Origin: XYD1-FULL-39-28 sp964539855
Lineage (GTDB): Bacteria; Patescibacteriota; Minisyncoccia; Minisyncoccales; Staskawiczbacteraceae
Assembly: GCA_964539855.1 (NCBI GenBank)
Contig: CAZIJR010000010.1
Coordinates: 1 to 19,765 of the forward strand
DNA length: 19,765 nucleotides
Direction: 5' to 3'
The position numbers and the translations under genes were made by a program. Of this stretch, positions 7,115 to 13,302 are shown one piece after another. Positions within the stretch are counted from its first letter, which is position 1, and the number at the start of each line of letters is the position of its first letter. The notes below the pieces were generated by a model. It saw nothing but the letters and a program-made list of their open reading frames with translations. It did no database searches and was not told the origin of the DNA.

Positions 7115-7123
7115 ATTATATCA
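7115..7123 (-). promoter_or_regulatory. Extended -10 promoter of the PaaX-like gene
   Basis: The minus strand reads TGATATAAT, a perfect extended -10 (TGnTATAAT). No good -35 is found at 16-18 nt; that position is taken by the edge of the long palindrome (7139-7174). A protein bound to the palindrome would therefore contact or block RNA polymerase. The predicted leader to the ATG at 7046 is about 60 nt. Confidence 0.55.
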
Positions 7124-7138
7124 CAAAACTTACATTCA

Positions 7139-7174
7139 GGTACGGTTTTTTCACTCGAGTGAAAAAACCGTACC
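7139..7174. repeat. Perfect 36-bp palindrome, right copy
   Basis: Perfect inverted repeat with half-site GGTACGGTTTTTTCACTC. The inner 32 bp and the following CCAAT-containing flank are identical to the copy at 6391. It covers the -35 region of the predicted promoter of the PaaX-like gene. As RNA it would be a hairpin with no unpaired loop and no U-run after it in either direction, which argues against a standard terminator at this copy. Confidence 0.9.
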
Positions 7175-7314
7175 AATACTATTCGGCTTTTATTTAGTTC
7201 TATATTCAATTCTATTTTTAGTTTTGTGTTTGCCTTTGTGCTTGCTCTAGTTTTTTTCTTTTATATTTGTTTTTATTTATATTTACTTTAGTTTATTGAT
7301 AGAAATCCTTGAGG
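7175..7314. other. Low-complexity T-skewed spacer
   Basis: About 140 nt between the right palindrome and the pilin terminator. The plus strand is strongly T-rich with few A+G runs, so the minus strand is A-rich (repeats of AAATATAAA-like words). No convincing coding frame, promoter or structured RNA is visible. Together with 7047-7174 and the terminator it accounts for the 327-nt gap between the PaaX-like and pilin genes. Confidence 0.5.
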
Positions 7315-7338
7315 TTAGGCTAAACAAAAAAACAGCCC
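7315..7338. repeat. 24-nt direct repeat, right copy
   Basis: This 24-mer matches 6329-6352 at 22 of 24 positions. Here it is part of a complete hairpin, the terminator of the pilin gene, whereas the left copy lacks the partner arm. The two copies lie outside the palindromes, with about 960 bp between them. Confidence 0.75.
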
Positions 7339-7363
7339 TGACACTACATCAAGGCTGTTTTTA
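7326..7363 (-). terminator. Intrinsic terminator of the major pilin gene
   Basis: On the minus strand, AACAGCCTTGA pairs with TCAGGGCTGTT (one T-G wobble) around a 7-nt loop, and the stem is extended by the A-run pairing with the final run of seven T. It begins about 10 nt past the pilin stop (7374). It is the strongest terminator in the window, as expected for an abundant structural protein. Confidence 0.85.
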
Positions 7364-7373
7364 TAATTCAGTT

Positions 7374-7802
7374 TTAGTCGGCTGCACAATCAGCGGTAGC
7401 AGTATCACAGTCTGCTGTTGTTCCTTTGTACCCTGTGCTATCAACACACCATGAAGTAGTATCGTTAAGAACTATTTCAAAACAAAATGCGGTTGCGGTT
7501 TCTTGTGTGCTTGAGGCTGTTCCTCCTGCAGCAATTATTGCATCTACTGGCGTTGCAAATCCAGGTGTTTCTGCTGCAAATGCATTTGCCTCATCTGAAA
7601 ATCCAACATAGGTAGTTGGGCTTTGATCGTCAAAATATACTGCTGCGTTGGTCGATATGGTGGCCATATTGCCTTTAATTGCGGCATCTCTGCTTTTTGC
7701 TATATATTGAGTTACGTTAACTAATACAATTGCTGCCAAAACAGCAATAATAGCAATAACCACGATTAACTCAATAATCGTAAAACCTTTGTTTTTATTC
7801 AT
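7374..7802 (-). CDS. Probable major type IV pilin
   Basis: A 142-aa prepilin beginning MNKNKGFTIIELIVV: short basic leader, predicted cleavage after Gly6, Phe7 as first mature residue, Glu11 at mature +5 and a long hydrophobic helix to about residue 30. The helix continues as an alpha-1 segment (KSRDAAIKGNMATISTNAAVYFDD) into a small Ala/Thr-rich, acidic globular domain with four Cys (107, 119, 132, 139), which could form two disulfides. I call it the major pilin because of its small size, its isolation as a single gene, its own promoter region and its strong terminator; this is inference. A longer frame from TTG at 7817 adds five residues, and ATG at 7800-7802 is preferred. No Shine-Dalgarno is visible in the A-rich leader. 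Confidence 0.88.
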   Translation of the reverse strand: MNKNKGFTIIELIVVIAIIAVLAAIVLVNVTQYIAKSRDAAIKGNMATISTNAAVYFDDQSPTTYVGFSDEANAFAAETPGFATPVDAIIAAGGTASSTQETATAFCFEIVLNDTTSWCVDSTGYKGTTADCDTATADCAAD

Positions 7803-7849
7803 TTTTTGTTTAATCAATTTTATTTATAAGGTAAGTTTCTCGACCTTTT

Positions 7850-7902
7850 ATTATATTCTTCTTATATTTTAACTATATTTTGTTATTCAAGCAAGTCGTC
7901 AA
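7850..7902 (-). promoter_or_regulatory. Promoter region of the major pilin
   Basis: Several candidates overlap on the minus strand: TTGAAT (7885-7890) with TATAAG (7861-7866) at 18 nt; TTGACG (7897-7902) with TATAGT (7872-7877) at 19 nt; and a perfect TATAAT at 7850-7855 without a good -35. The 5' leader would be about 40-65 nt. A weak AAGGT/ACCTT hairpin (7828-7847) lies in it. No terminator separates the receiver gene from the pilin, so read-through from the core operon is also possible. Confidence 0.45.
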
Positions 7903-8285
7903 CTGTGGATAAGTCCCAATCTCTTTTTGGCTATCTTAACAATATCATTAAGTCTTACATCGGACTTGATAAGATAATCTGTTTTTTTTATCCTTTTTAT
8001 TATATCTGAATAGCTATCATCTTTTACGTTGGTTAAAAGTATAACCGGCAAATCAACATTATCTTTTTTTATTTGCTTTATCATTTCTATTCCGTCCAGC
8101 AAAGGTAAAAGTACATCAGAAATAATTAAGTCTGGGTTTTCTTTTTCTGCCATATTCAAACCCTCCTTGCCGTCCTGGCAAGTAAACGTTAAAAAGCCTT
8201 CCTGATCAAATTTTTGTTTAAGAATAGAAACAAAATTCTGGTCGTCTTCTACTATTAAAATTTTTTTATCACTACTTTTTTGCAT
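7899..8285 (-). CDS. Stand-alone CheY-like response-regulator receiver
   Basis: A 128-aa single receiver domain with no output domain. All phosphorylation residues are present: acidic pocket Glu13-Asp14-Asp15, phospho-acceptor Asp57 (in ISDVLLP), Thr85 (in ILLTN) and Lys107 (in YLIKSD). The residue after the Lys is Ser rather than the usual Pro. It is the last gene of the core T4P operon, 23 nt after a small membrane protein. A PilG/PilH-like role in controlling pilus activity is inferred from position; no histidine kinase is in the window. A DnaA-box-like 9-mer (7904-7912) is simply part of its final codons. Confidence 0.9.
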   Translation of the reverse strand: MQKSSDKKILIVEDDQNFVSILKQKFDQEGFLTFTCQDGKEGLNMAEKENPDLIISDVLLPLLDGIEMIKQIKKDNVDLPVILLTNVKDDSYSDIIKRIKKTDYLIKSDVRLNDIVKIAKKRLGLIHS

Positions 8286-8308
8286 AAAAATACTTTTGTC
8301 TAAAATTT

Positions 8309-8620
8309 TTATTGATTTAAAAAAGGATCTTGATACTCCGCATTTTCTGATTGGTCAGAATTTTGTTCATTAGCCTGCCATTGTCTAATAATTTTTTGGT
8401 AAGTATCTTTTTTAAAATTAAGAAAACTGTTATTTATTTTAGGATCTTTTTGCTCCACTATAATAATATAATTATAAAACAAAGACGCGCCTAAGACCAG
8501 GCTCAACACAACAAAAAATAAAATTACCAAAAATGCATGCCTGCCAAAAAACCATGGTATTTTTTTAAAAATACTTTTACTTAACAACAACTTTTTAAAA
8601 TCAATCCTAAACTTTTTCAT
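8309..8620 (-). CDS. Small single-pass membrane protein after pilO
   Basis: A 103-aa protein not assigned to a named family. It has a basic N-terminal cytoplasmic part (1-28), one membrane helix (about 29-52) and a polar C-terminal tail ending in a Gln/Asn/Glu-rich stretch (EQNSDQSENAEYQDP). Its ATG overlaps the pilO stop by 4 nt (ATGA), which implies translational coupling. It occupies the slot where pilP follows pilO in Proteobacteria, but it has no lipobox and no PilP-like beta domain. A role in the PilMNO inner-membrane complex is only inferred from position and coupling. Confidence 0.7.
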   Translation of the reverse strand: MKKFRIDFKKLLLSKSIFKKIPWFFGRHAFLVILFFVVLSLVLGASLFYNYIIIVEQKDPKINNSFLNFKKDTYQKIIRQWQANEQNSDQSENAEYQDPFLNQ

Positions 8621-9168
8621 TTTGTTAAAGCTTTTATTGAAAAATTACCTTGTATCAATGGGTTTTTAGAATCTAATTTTAAAGACCCTGAGCTTCCCAT
8701 TGATAAGTTTTCGACAGAAAGAAGAAAGGGACCTTTTTCCAATATTTCTAAAAACTTTATTACTTCAAAAAAATTGCCCTTGGTTGTAAGTTGTAAAGAA
8801 ACTGTTTTATAGCTCTCTTCCTTTGAAAAAATCAAGGGAGAAATCTGCAATTCAACATTTGCACTGAGAGCGGAGTTTTCTAAAAATTCAATAAAACTAA
8901 GAGGGTTTTGCGGATCAATAAACAATTGGTCAATTTTCCGAAGATTGGACGAATAATTGTTATAATCCTTTTTAAAATTTTCAATTTCAATAACCTGATT
9001 TTCCAAACCTGCTATTCTTGTCCGCTCTAAAAAAAGCTTTTCAGACCCACTTTTTATTTTTTCAAAGCATAGCCAAATGGAAAAAAGCAGTATACCAAAA
9101 ACTGTCAAAACAACTACCACCCAAACTATAACTCTTTTTTTATTAATATTTGGCTTTTTGTTTTCCAT
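8617..9168 (-). CDS. pilO: PilO-like pilus assembly protein
   Basis: A 183-aa bitopic membrane protein: short basic cytoplasmic N terminus, membrane helix about 13-34, coiled-coil-like stretch about 36-75 and a ferredoxin-like periplasmic-type domain (about 85-183) with LSFIEFLENSALSANVELQISPL and GNFFEVIKFLEILEKGPFLLSVENLSM, the core pattern of PilO/GspM-like proteins. It starts directly at the pilN stop (TAAATG) and overlaps the next gene by 4 nt. It would pair with PilN to link PilM to the assembly platform. The pilO name rests on domain pattern plus position, because PilO sequences are poorly conserved. Confidence 0.82.
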   Translation of the reverse strand: MENKKPNINKKRVIVWVVVVLTVFGILLFSIWLCFEKIKSGSEKLFLERTRIAGLENQVIEIENFKKDYNNYSSNLRKIDQLFIDPQNPLSFIEFLENSALSANVELQISPLIFSKEESYKTVSLQLTTKGNFFEVIKFLEILEKGPFLLSVENLSMGSSGSLKLDSKNPLIQGNFSIKALTK

Positions 9169-9720
9169 TTATGGGGTTTTTATGTCTAAGGTTAAATTAA
9201 AATTAATATTCTTTTGGCTTATCCAGCTTTCCGGAGAAAAATTAATATTTTGCATCTTTCTTTCAGCTTCAATATTATTTTTAAAGGTAAGTAACCCTTC
9301 TCTATCATCGCTTACCCCAGAAACAATAATTTCTGTTTTACCTGTCTGCTGATTTGCTTGCAAAGAAAGCTTGTTAAAATACAACCCTTCGGGCCTTTTG
9401 ACAGATAATAAAACATCTATTGCACCAGATAAATTAGCTTGATTAGTATAAAAAGAATCCACTAAGGCCATTTTTTTATTATAATCCAGTATAATATATT
9501 TAAAATTCATAAATTCAGATGACCCGTTTTCTGATTGCACTTGCTGAGATAAATAGTTTTCAGAAGCAACCTCACCTAAAACAAAAAAGGCAATTGCCGA
9601 CATAACAAGAAGCACACACACCAAAAAAATAAAAAGCTCAAAACACAAAATTGCAAACAGCCTTTTTTGTTGTTCCTGTCTCAAAAATTTTTTTTCTGTA
9701 ATAGGTAAAAGATTAAGCAT
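9169..9720 (-). CDS. pilN: PilN pilus assembly protein
   Basis: A 183-aa bitopic membrane protein beginning MLNLLP. This is the conserved (I/L)NLLP motif of the short PilN cytoplasmic tail that docks in a groove of PilM. A membrane helix (about 21-48) is followed by a coiled-coil-like segment and a ferredoxin-like domain (about 98-183; KRPEGLYFNKLSLQANQQTGKTEIIVSGVSDDREGLLTFKNNIE is the diagnostic PilN stretch). It is 30 nt after pilM in a T-rich spacer with no Shine-Dalgarno, and it abuts pilO. It bridges cytoplasmic PilM and PilO. Confidence 0.88.
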   Translation of the reverse strand: MLNLLPITEKKFLRQEQQKRLFAILCFELFIFLVCVLLVMSAIAFFVLGEVASENYLSQQVQSENGSSEFMNFKYIILDYNKKMALVDSFYTNQANLSGAIDVLLSVKRPEGLYFNKLSLQANQQTGKTEIIVSGVSDDREGLLTFKNNIEAERKMQNINFSPESWISQKNINFNLTLDIKTP

Positions 9721-9750
9721 TTAGTATTAAAAAATAATTATTAAAAAGAT

Positions 9751-10869
9751 TTATTCGCTAACATCTTTATCCATACCCCTTAAAGCCAAACCAACTGCTG
9801 TGACAAAAGACAAAGATTTTTTTTGTAATTCAAACAAATTAGCATTTTTAAAGCGACCATGTAAATTTATCCATGGATTTCCAAACTCAACTTTAATTCC
9901 CAGTTTTTTTTGTAAAAAATCATCTATACCTTTAAGGTTTGCTCCCCCGCCGGATAATATGATTTTTTCTATTTTGCTTTTTTTATCTTCCTGTACAGAA
10001 AGATGCTCGTGAAAATCATGTTCAGAATAAAAATCTAAATATTTTTGTATTTCCGCAGAAAGTTTTTCTAAAACCGGACTTATTGTTTTTGTGGCTATTT
10101 TTGCCCTGTGACTCTCTTTTTCATAATTTAGCCCATATTTAATTTTCATATTTTCGGCCTCCCTTTCAGTAATACCCAACTCCCCTGAAAGAACTTCTGT
10201 AACCTGATGAGATGAAACAGAAATAGAAGAAGCAAACCTTATAGAGTGACCAGAAAAAACAATGAAGTCTGTATTGTCCCCTCCAAAATCAACAAGAACA
10301 ACCGGGCTCAAGCTTGTCTCGTCTTTTATTAAAGCCCTGGCAATTGCTTGGGTTTCTACCTCAAAAACTACAGGAATAAGGCCTGCTTTTTTAAGAACTG
10401 ACACATAAGAATCAACCAACGTTTTTTCAGCAGCAACAATTAACACGTCTAAGTGGTCAAGGTGATCTACAATAGGGTCTATATTTTTAAAATCCAAATA
10501 CATTTGTTCGGCTGACAGGGGGATATAATTTTCTGCTTCAAAAGGAACCGCTGATTTTAAATCCTTTTCTTCCATTTTGGGCATTTGAATTACTTGAGAA
10601 AAAGATTTTTCTTCAGGCAAAGAAACTACCACATATTTTGTTCTAAGTTTCTCTCCTTTTACTCCTGCCAAAGCTTCTTTTATATTTTTTACAAGAGCGT
10701 CTTCATTTTGAATTATTCCATCTTTTATTATATTATCTGAAATTTCTTTTTCATTAAAAGAAACCGGCACTAAAGAACCCCGTCTTTTTTTAAGCTTTAT
10801 GATTTTTAAGGATGTATCGTTTATATCTAACCCAAATGTTTCGGGTTCAAGATTCAAAAATTTAAGCAT
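9751..10869 (-). CDS. pilM: PilM actin-like ATPase
   Basis: A 372-aa cytoplasmic actin/FtsA-fold protein that binds ATP and the N-terminal tail of PilN, forming the inner ring of the pilus machine. Nucleotide-binding motifs are visible: GLDIND (13-18, phosphate 1), VDFGGDNTDF (193-202, phosphate 2) and LSGGGANLKG (305-314, adenosine). The PFEAENYIPL segment (109-118) is characteristic of PilM. Length is normal for the family. Unusually for this window it has a Shine-Dalgarno-like AGGA about 7 nt before the ATG, and a perfect extended -10 just upstream, so it may start its own sub-transcript covering pilMNO, the next small gene and the receiver. Confidence 0.95.
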   Translation of the reverse strand: MLKFLNLEPETFGLDINDTSLKIIKLKKRRGSLVPVSFNEKEISDNIIKDGIIQNEDALVKNIKEALAGVKGEKLRTKYVVVSLPEEKSFSQVIQMPKMEEKDLKSAVPFEAENYIPLSAEQMYLDFKNIDPIVDHLDHLDVLIVAAEKTLVDSYVSVLKKAGLIPVVFEVETQAIARALIKDETSLSPVVLVDFGGDNTDFIVFSGHSIRFASSISVSSHQVTEVLSGELGITEREAENMKIKYGLNYEKESHRAKIATKTISPVLEKLSAEIQKYLDFYSEHDFHEHLSVQEDKKSKIEKIILSGGGANLKGIDDFLQKKLGIKVEFGNPWINLHGRFKNANLFELQKKSLSFVTAVGLALRGMDKDVSE

Positions 10870-10880
10870 TTTTATTCCTA

Positions 10881-10889
10881 ATTATACCA
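10881..10889 (-). promoter_or_regulatory. Extended -10 promoter before pilM
   Basis: The minus strand reads TGGTATAAT, a perfect extended -10, just after the stop of the upstream gene. The -35 region is weak. The pilM ATG follows 11 nt after the TATAAT, so the leader would be very short, although AGGA is present between them. It may be an internal operon promoter. Confidence 0.45.
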
Positions 10890-10890
10890 T

Positions 10891-11247
10891 TTATTTTTTC
10901 AGATGCATATTGCGTAAAACAAAAAAAATCAAAGCCAAAAATAAAACCGCTACTAATCCTAAAATGCCAAATATCAAAAACGTAAAGAAGCTGTTGCCCG
11001 TTAGGCTGTCTGCATAGTTTATATTATTTTGGTTGGCACCAGAAGCTCCAGGTTCTAATTCTTGAACCGTCTGAAAATTATTTGTCTCGGGATTAGAATT
11101 AAATGAACTGCTTGGCTTTATATTCGGCTGAAGAGAACCGGCTCTCGGGTCTGAGGGGAAATTGCCTTTTTCTTCAGCTAAAACCGCTGTTGCAGAGCAG
11201 ATGAAAATGATTAATAAGGCCACCAAAAATATTTTGTTATGTTTCAT
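10891..11247 (-). CDS. Small secreted, membrane-anchored protein upstream of pilM
   Basis: A 118-aa protein of no recognised family. It has a clear signal peptide (1-24, cleavage plausible after VLA), a disordered Pro/Ser/Asn/Gln-rich middle (about 25-82) and a C-terminal membrane helix (about 86-111) followed by a basic RNMHLKK tail. The mature product would be an extracellular linker tethered at its C terminus. Cys17 lies in the signal helix but is not in a lipobox. It sits between the PilX-like gene (4 nt gap) and pilM (21 nt gap), so co-expression with the pilus is likely. The function is unknown. Confidence 0.7.
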   Translation of the reverse strand: MKHNKIFLVALLIIFICSATAVLAEEKGNFPSDPRAGSLQPNIKPSSSFNSNPETNNFQTVQELEPGASGANQNNINYADSLTGNSFFTFLIFGILGLVAVLFLALIFFVLRNMHLKK

Positions 11248-11251
11248 TATT

Positions 11252-12664
11252 TTAATTACTTTTCCAGTTTAATTGCTGATAACCGGTTGTTGAAAGTGGA
11301 AAACTTGGCGGAGGAGCGTACAATAAATTAGGGTCGTATTGCGAATAAGTAATCGGATATCCTACTCCGCCAACCCAACCCCATGTCCACATACCATAAG
11401 TCATGGTAGATCCGTAAACAGTTATGCTGTTTTTAAAATTATTTGGCCAGTAATAAAATTCACAAGACCCATTTTGGGCTATCATAGCGGCATTAATTTC
11501 CAAATCATTATCTGCGTGGTAACTGACAAGAACGCTTTGCTGACCAATTAATCCCAATGAATCAGAACCGTCTTTTGCCGAATAAACTATGTTGTGGGGG
11601 ATAAAAATAGAAGGCGCGGTTGCCAAAGTATAGGGCAGTGTTGCGGCAACTACAGTGACTTTACCTCTTACTGTTCCTTCTACCCAAACGTTATCCTTAA
11701 CATAAATTATTCCGTTGGTAGGAAGAATAATATGGTCATACCCCGCTAAAAGAGTCCTGGTATCATAATCTGTATATTCGGGATGCACTGTTGGAACATC
11801 TAAAACGTAATCGTAACCTGGAGGGTTATATAGAGTTGTGTCGACTTTATAAATAGTGACTGTACCATCTGAATTAAATACCAAGGAATACCCCTCAACA
11901 TTTGAGGGGAGAAGAAATATGCCATCATTTTCAGCCTCTTCTTGCATAACAGCTAAATCAAAAGTTAAAACTGAATAATCTACATTAGATACAGGAAACT
12001 GCCACAAGTTTTTAACATCAGGGTCGGCTGGAGGGTCTGGATTAGACCATATTCCGTCTTTCCAAGCTGGACATGGAGAACCTTGTCCGTCAGGACAATA
12101 ATAACCTTCGTGTTCTGGTGGAGCATAAACATCTTTTGCCGATTTTATAGACGCGTTAGCAGAACCGTCAAAACGAATACCGCCGTTAGACATAAAGGGG
12201 CCAACTACGGTTTCCGTGTCACCTATCCAGATCGCTTCATTGCTTAAAAAAGAATATTTTGCCAATGAAGGAATTCCATATTGGACTGTAATGGTGCGAG
12301 TTGCGCTGGGAGTTCTTTCTGTGTGCCCTGTTGACTGAATCGTAACAACCGTAGAACCCGGGTTAGGAGGAGTAACAACCAAGTTAAACTCTCCTTTTTT
12401 TTCGTGAGTGTCGGTATCAATAAAATCATGCACGCCTACATCATTTACATAGTCATCTGGAAAATGGGCAAGGTGCCATTGATAATAATTGATTCCTGCT
12501 TCAGCTATTTGAAGCGCACCCTCCCTATCAATCGCTGTGCGCAACATACTAATCTTTAAAATAACGTTGTCTAAAATAGGCAACATTAAAATAGAAAAAA
12601 GACTTATGACAATCACCAGATAAAGAAGCATCCCGCCTTTTTGTAATTTATTTTTAAATTCCAT
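11252..12664 (-). CDS. PilX-like minor prepilin with large ectodomain (set A)
   Basis: A 470-aa protein with a prepilin-like N terminus: LQKGG (8-11...) then a hydrophobic helix (about 12-35), with no Glu at mature +5, as in PilX/GspK-type tip subunits. ALQIAEAGINYYQWHLAHF (about 46-64) matches the region after the helix in PilX-type proteins. The rest is a beta-rich, Gly/Tyr/Pro-rich surface domain; SLAKYSFLSNEAIWIGDTETVVGPFMSNGGIRFDG (about 135-170) resembles DUF4900-like beta-helix proteins found with pili. It ends the V-W-X set A, 5 nt after the PilW-like gene. It is probably a tip subunit or adhesin. It differs in sequence and size from its set B counterpart at 3199-4428. Confidence 0.75.
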   Translation of the reverse strand: MEFKNKLQKGGMLLYLVIVISLFSILMLPILDNVILKISMLRTAIDREGALQIAEAGINYYQWHLAHFPDDYVNDVGVHDFIDTDTHEKKGEFNLVVTPPNPGSTVVTIQSTGHTERTPSATRTITVQYGIPSLAKYSFLSNEAIWIGDTETVVGPFMSNGGIRFDGSANASIKSAKDVYAPPEHEGYYCPDGQGSPCPAWKDGIWSNPDPPADPDVKNLWQFPVSNVDYSVLTFDLAVMQEEAENDGIFLLPSNVEGYSLVFNSDGTVTIYKVDTTLYNPPGYDYVLDVPTVHPEYTDYDTRTLLAGYDHIILPTNGIIYVKDNVWVEGTVRGKVTVVAATLPYTLATAPSIFIPHNIVYSAKDGSDSLGLIGQQSVLVSYHADNDLEINAAMIAQNGSCEFYYWPNNFKNSITVYGSTMTYGMWTWGWVGGVGYPITYSQYDPNLLYAPPPSFPLSTTGYQQLNWKSN

Positions 12665-12669
12665 ACTAT

Positions 12670-13293
12670 TTACTCACCTAAATTATCTTTTAAACTTCGT
12701 ACGGCCGAACCAACACTAAAAGCAAACGTGCTTTCACTCCCTTGGGTGGTTTGTTTTAAAACCACCAAATTTATTCTCACAAACCTTATGTCGTTTATAT
12801 TAACCGGCTGTTCTAGCGGGGAATTAATGCCGTCATAATCTCCATCATAATAATAAAATAAAGATTCTTCACCTAACGACAAATCTGGCTGTACGCTACT
12901 TATAGTTTCAGATTCAGAAATATAATCCAAAGGTTCACCTTCTGGCACAGTCACTCCTTTTTTTAAAATACCATCTTCTATAAAATATCTAATTTTATCC
13001 ACAAGCGCAGGATTGGAACGATCTGGAGAATAAAAAACAATAGCATCTTCCCCAGCTTCAGCTATTGTAGCAGAACCATCAACTCCCGGCACAGCGCTTC
13101 TTATTTCGTTTACAAACCTTGAAGCCACCAGCCGTGCATTGTCAACATTGTCCAATGATAGATACTGCTGTTTTGAACCAGAAAAAACTATAATAAACAA
13201 AGAGGCGGTTTCAAAAATCAAAACTGAAAAAATCGCAAGTGCTACCACCATTTCTACTAAAGTAAATCCTTTTTGCGAATTTATATTCCCCAT
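12670..13293 (-). CDS. PilW/GspJ-like minor prepilin (set A)
   Basis: A 207-aa prepilin with leader ending QKG, predicted cleavage after Gly9, Phe10 first and Glu14 at mature +5, then a hydrophobic helix to about residue 33. The pattern DNARLVASRFVNEIRSAVPG (about 56-75) and the C-terminal RINLVVLKQTTQGSESTFAFSVGSAVRSL are typical of PilW/GspJ-like subunits. It contains no Cys, unlike set B. It sits 9 nt after the giant prepilin and 5 nt before the PilX-like gene. No Shine-Dalgarno is visible. Confidence 0.83.
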   Translation of the reverse strand: MGNINSQKGFTLVEMVVALAIFSVLIFETASLFIIVFSGSKQQYLSLDNVDNARLVASRFVNEIRSAVPGVDGSATIAEAGEDAIVFYSPDRSNPALVDKIRYFIEDGILKKGVTVPEGEPLDYISESETISSVQPDLSLGEESLFYYYDGDYDGINSPLEQPVNINDIRFVRINLVVLKQTTQGSESTFAFSVGSAVRSLKDNLGE

Positions 13294-13302
13294 TTTATAA
13301 GT

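Noticed and set aside
6450..7174. CRISPR-Cas locus, suggested by the Cas2-like domain and nearby repeats
   Set aside because: There are only two repeat copies, 750 bp apart with a gene between them, no spacers and no cas1 or other cas genes. The protein has an extra winged-helix region as in PaaX.
7139..7174. Right palindrome as a standard intrinsic terminator
   Set aside because: There is no U-run after the hairpin on either strand and no gene ends just upstream of it. The left copy could act this way on the minus strand, so it is only partly rejected there.
7008..7250. Plus-strand open frame of 80 codons over the palindrome region
   Set aside because: It runs through the hairpin repeats and the T-rich spacer, and its Leu/Phe-rich end only reflects poly-T. 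No start signal is seen.
7803..7817. TTG start for the major pilin
   Set aside because: The ATG at 7800-7802 gives a canonical six-residue leader, so the five extra residues are unnecessary.
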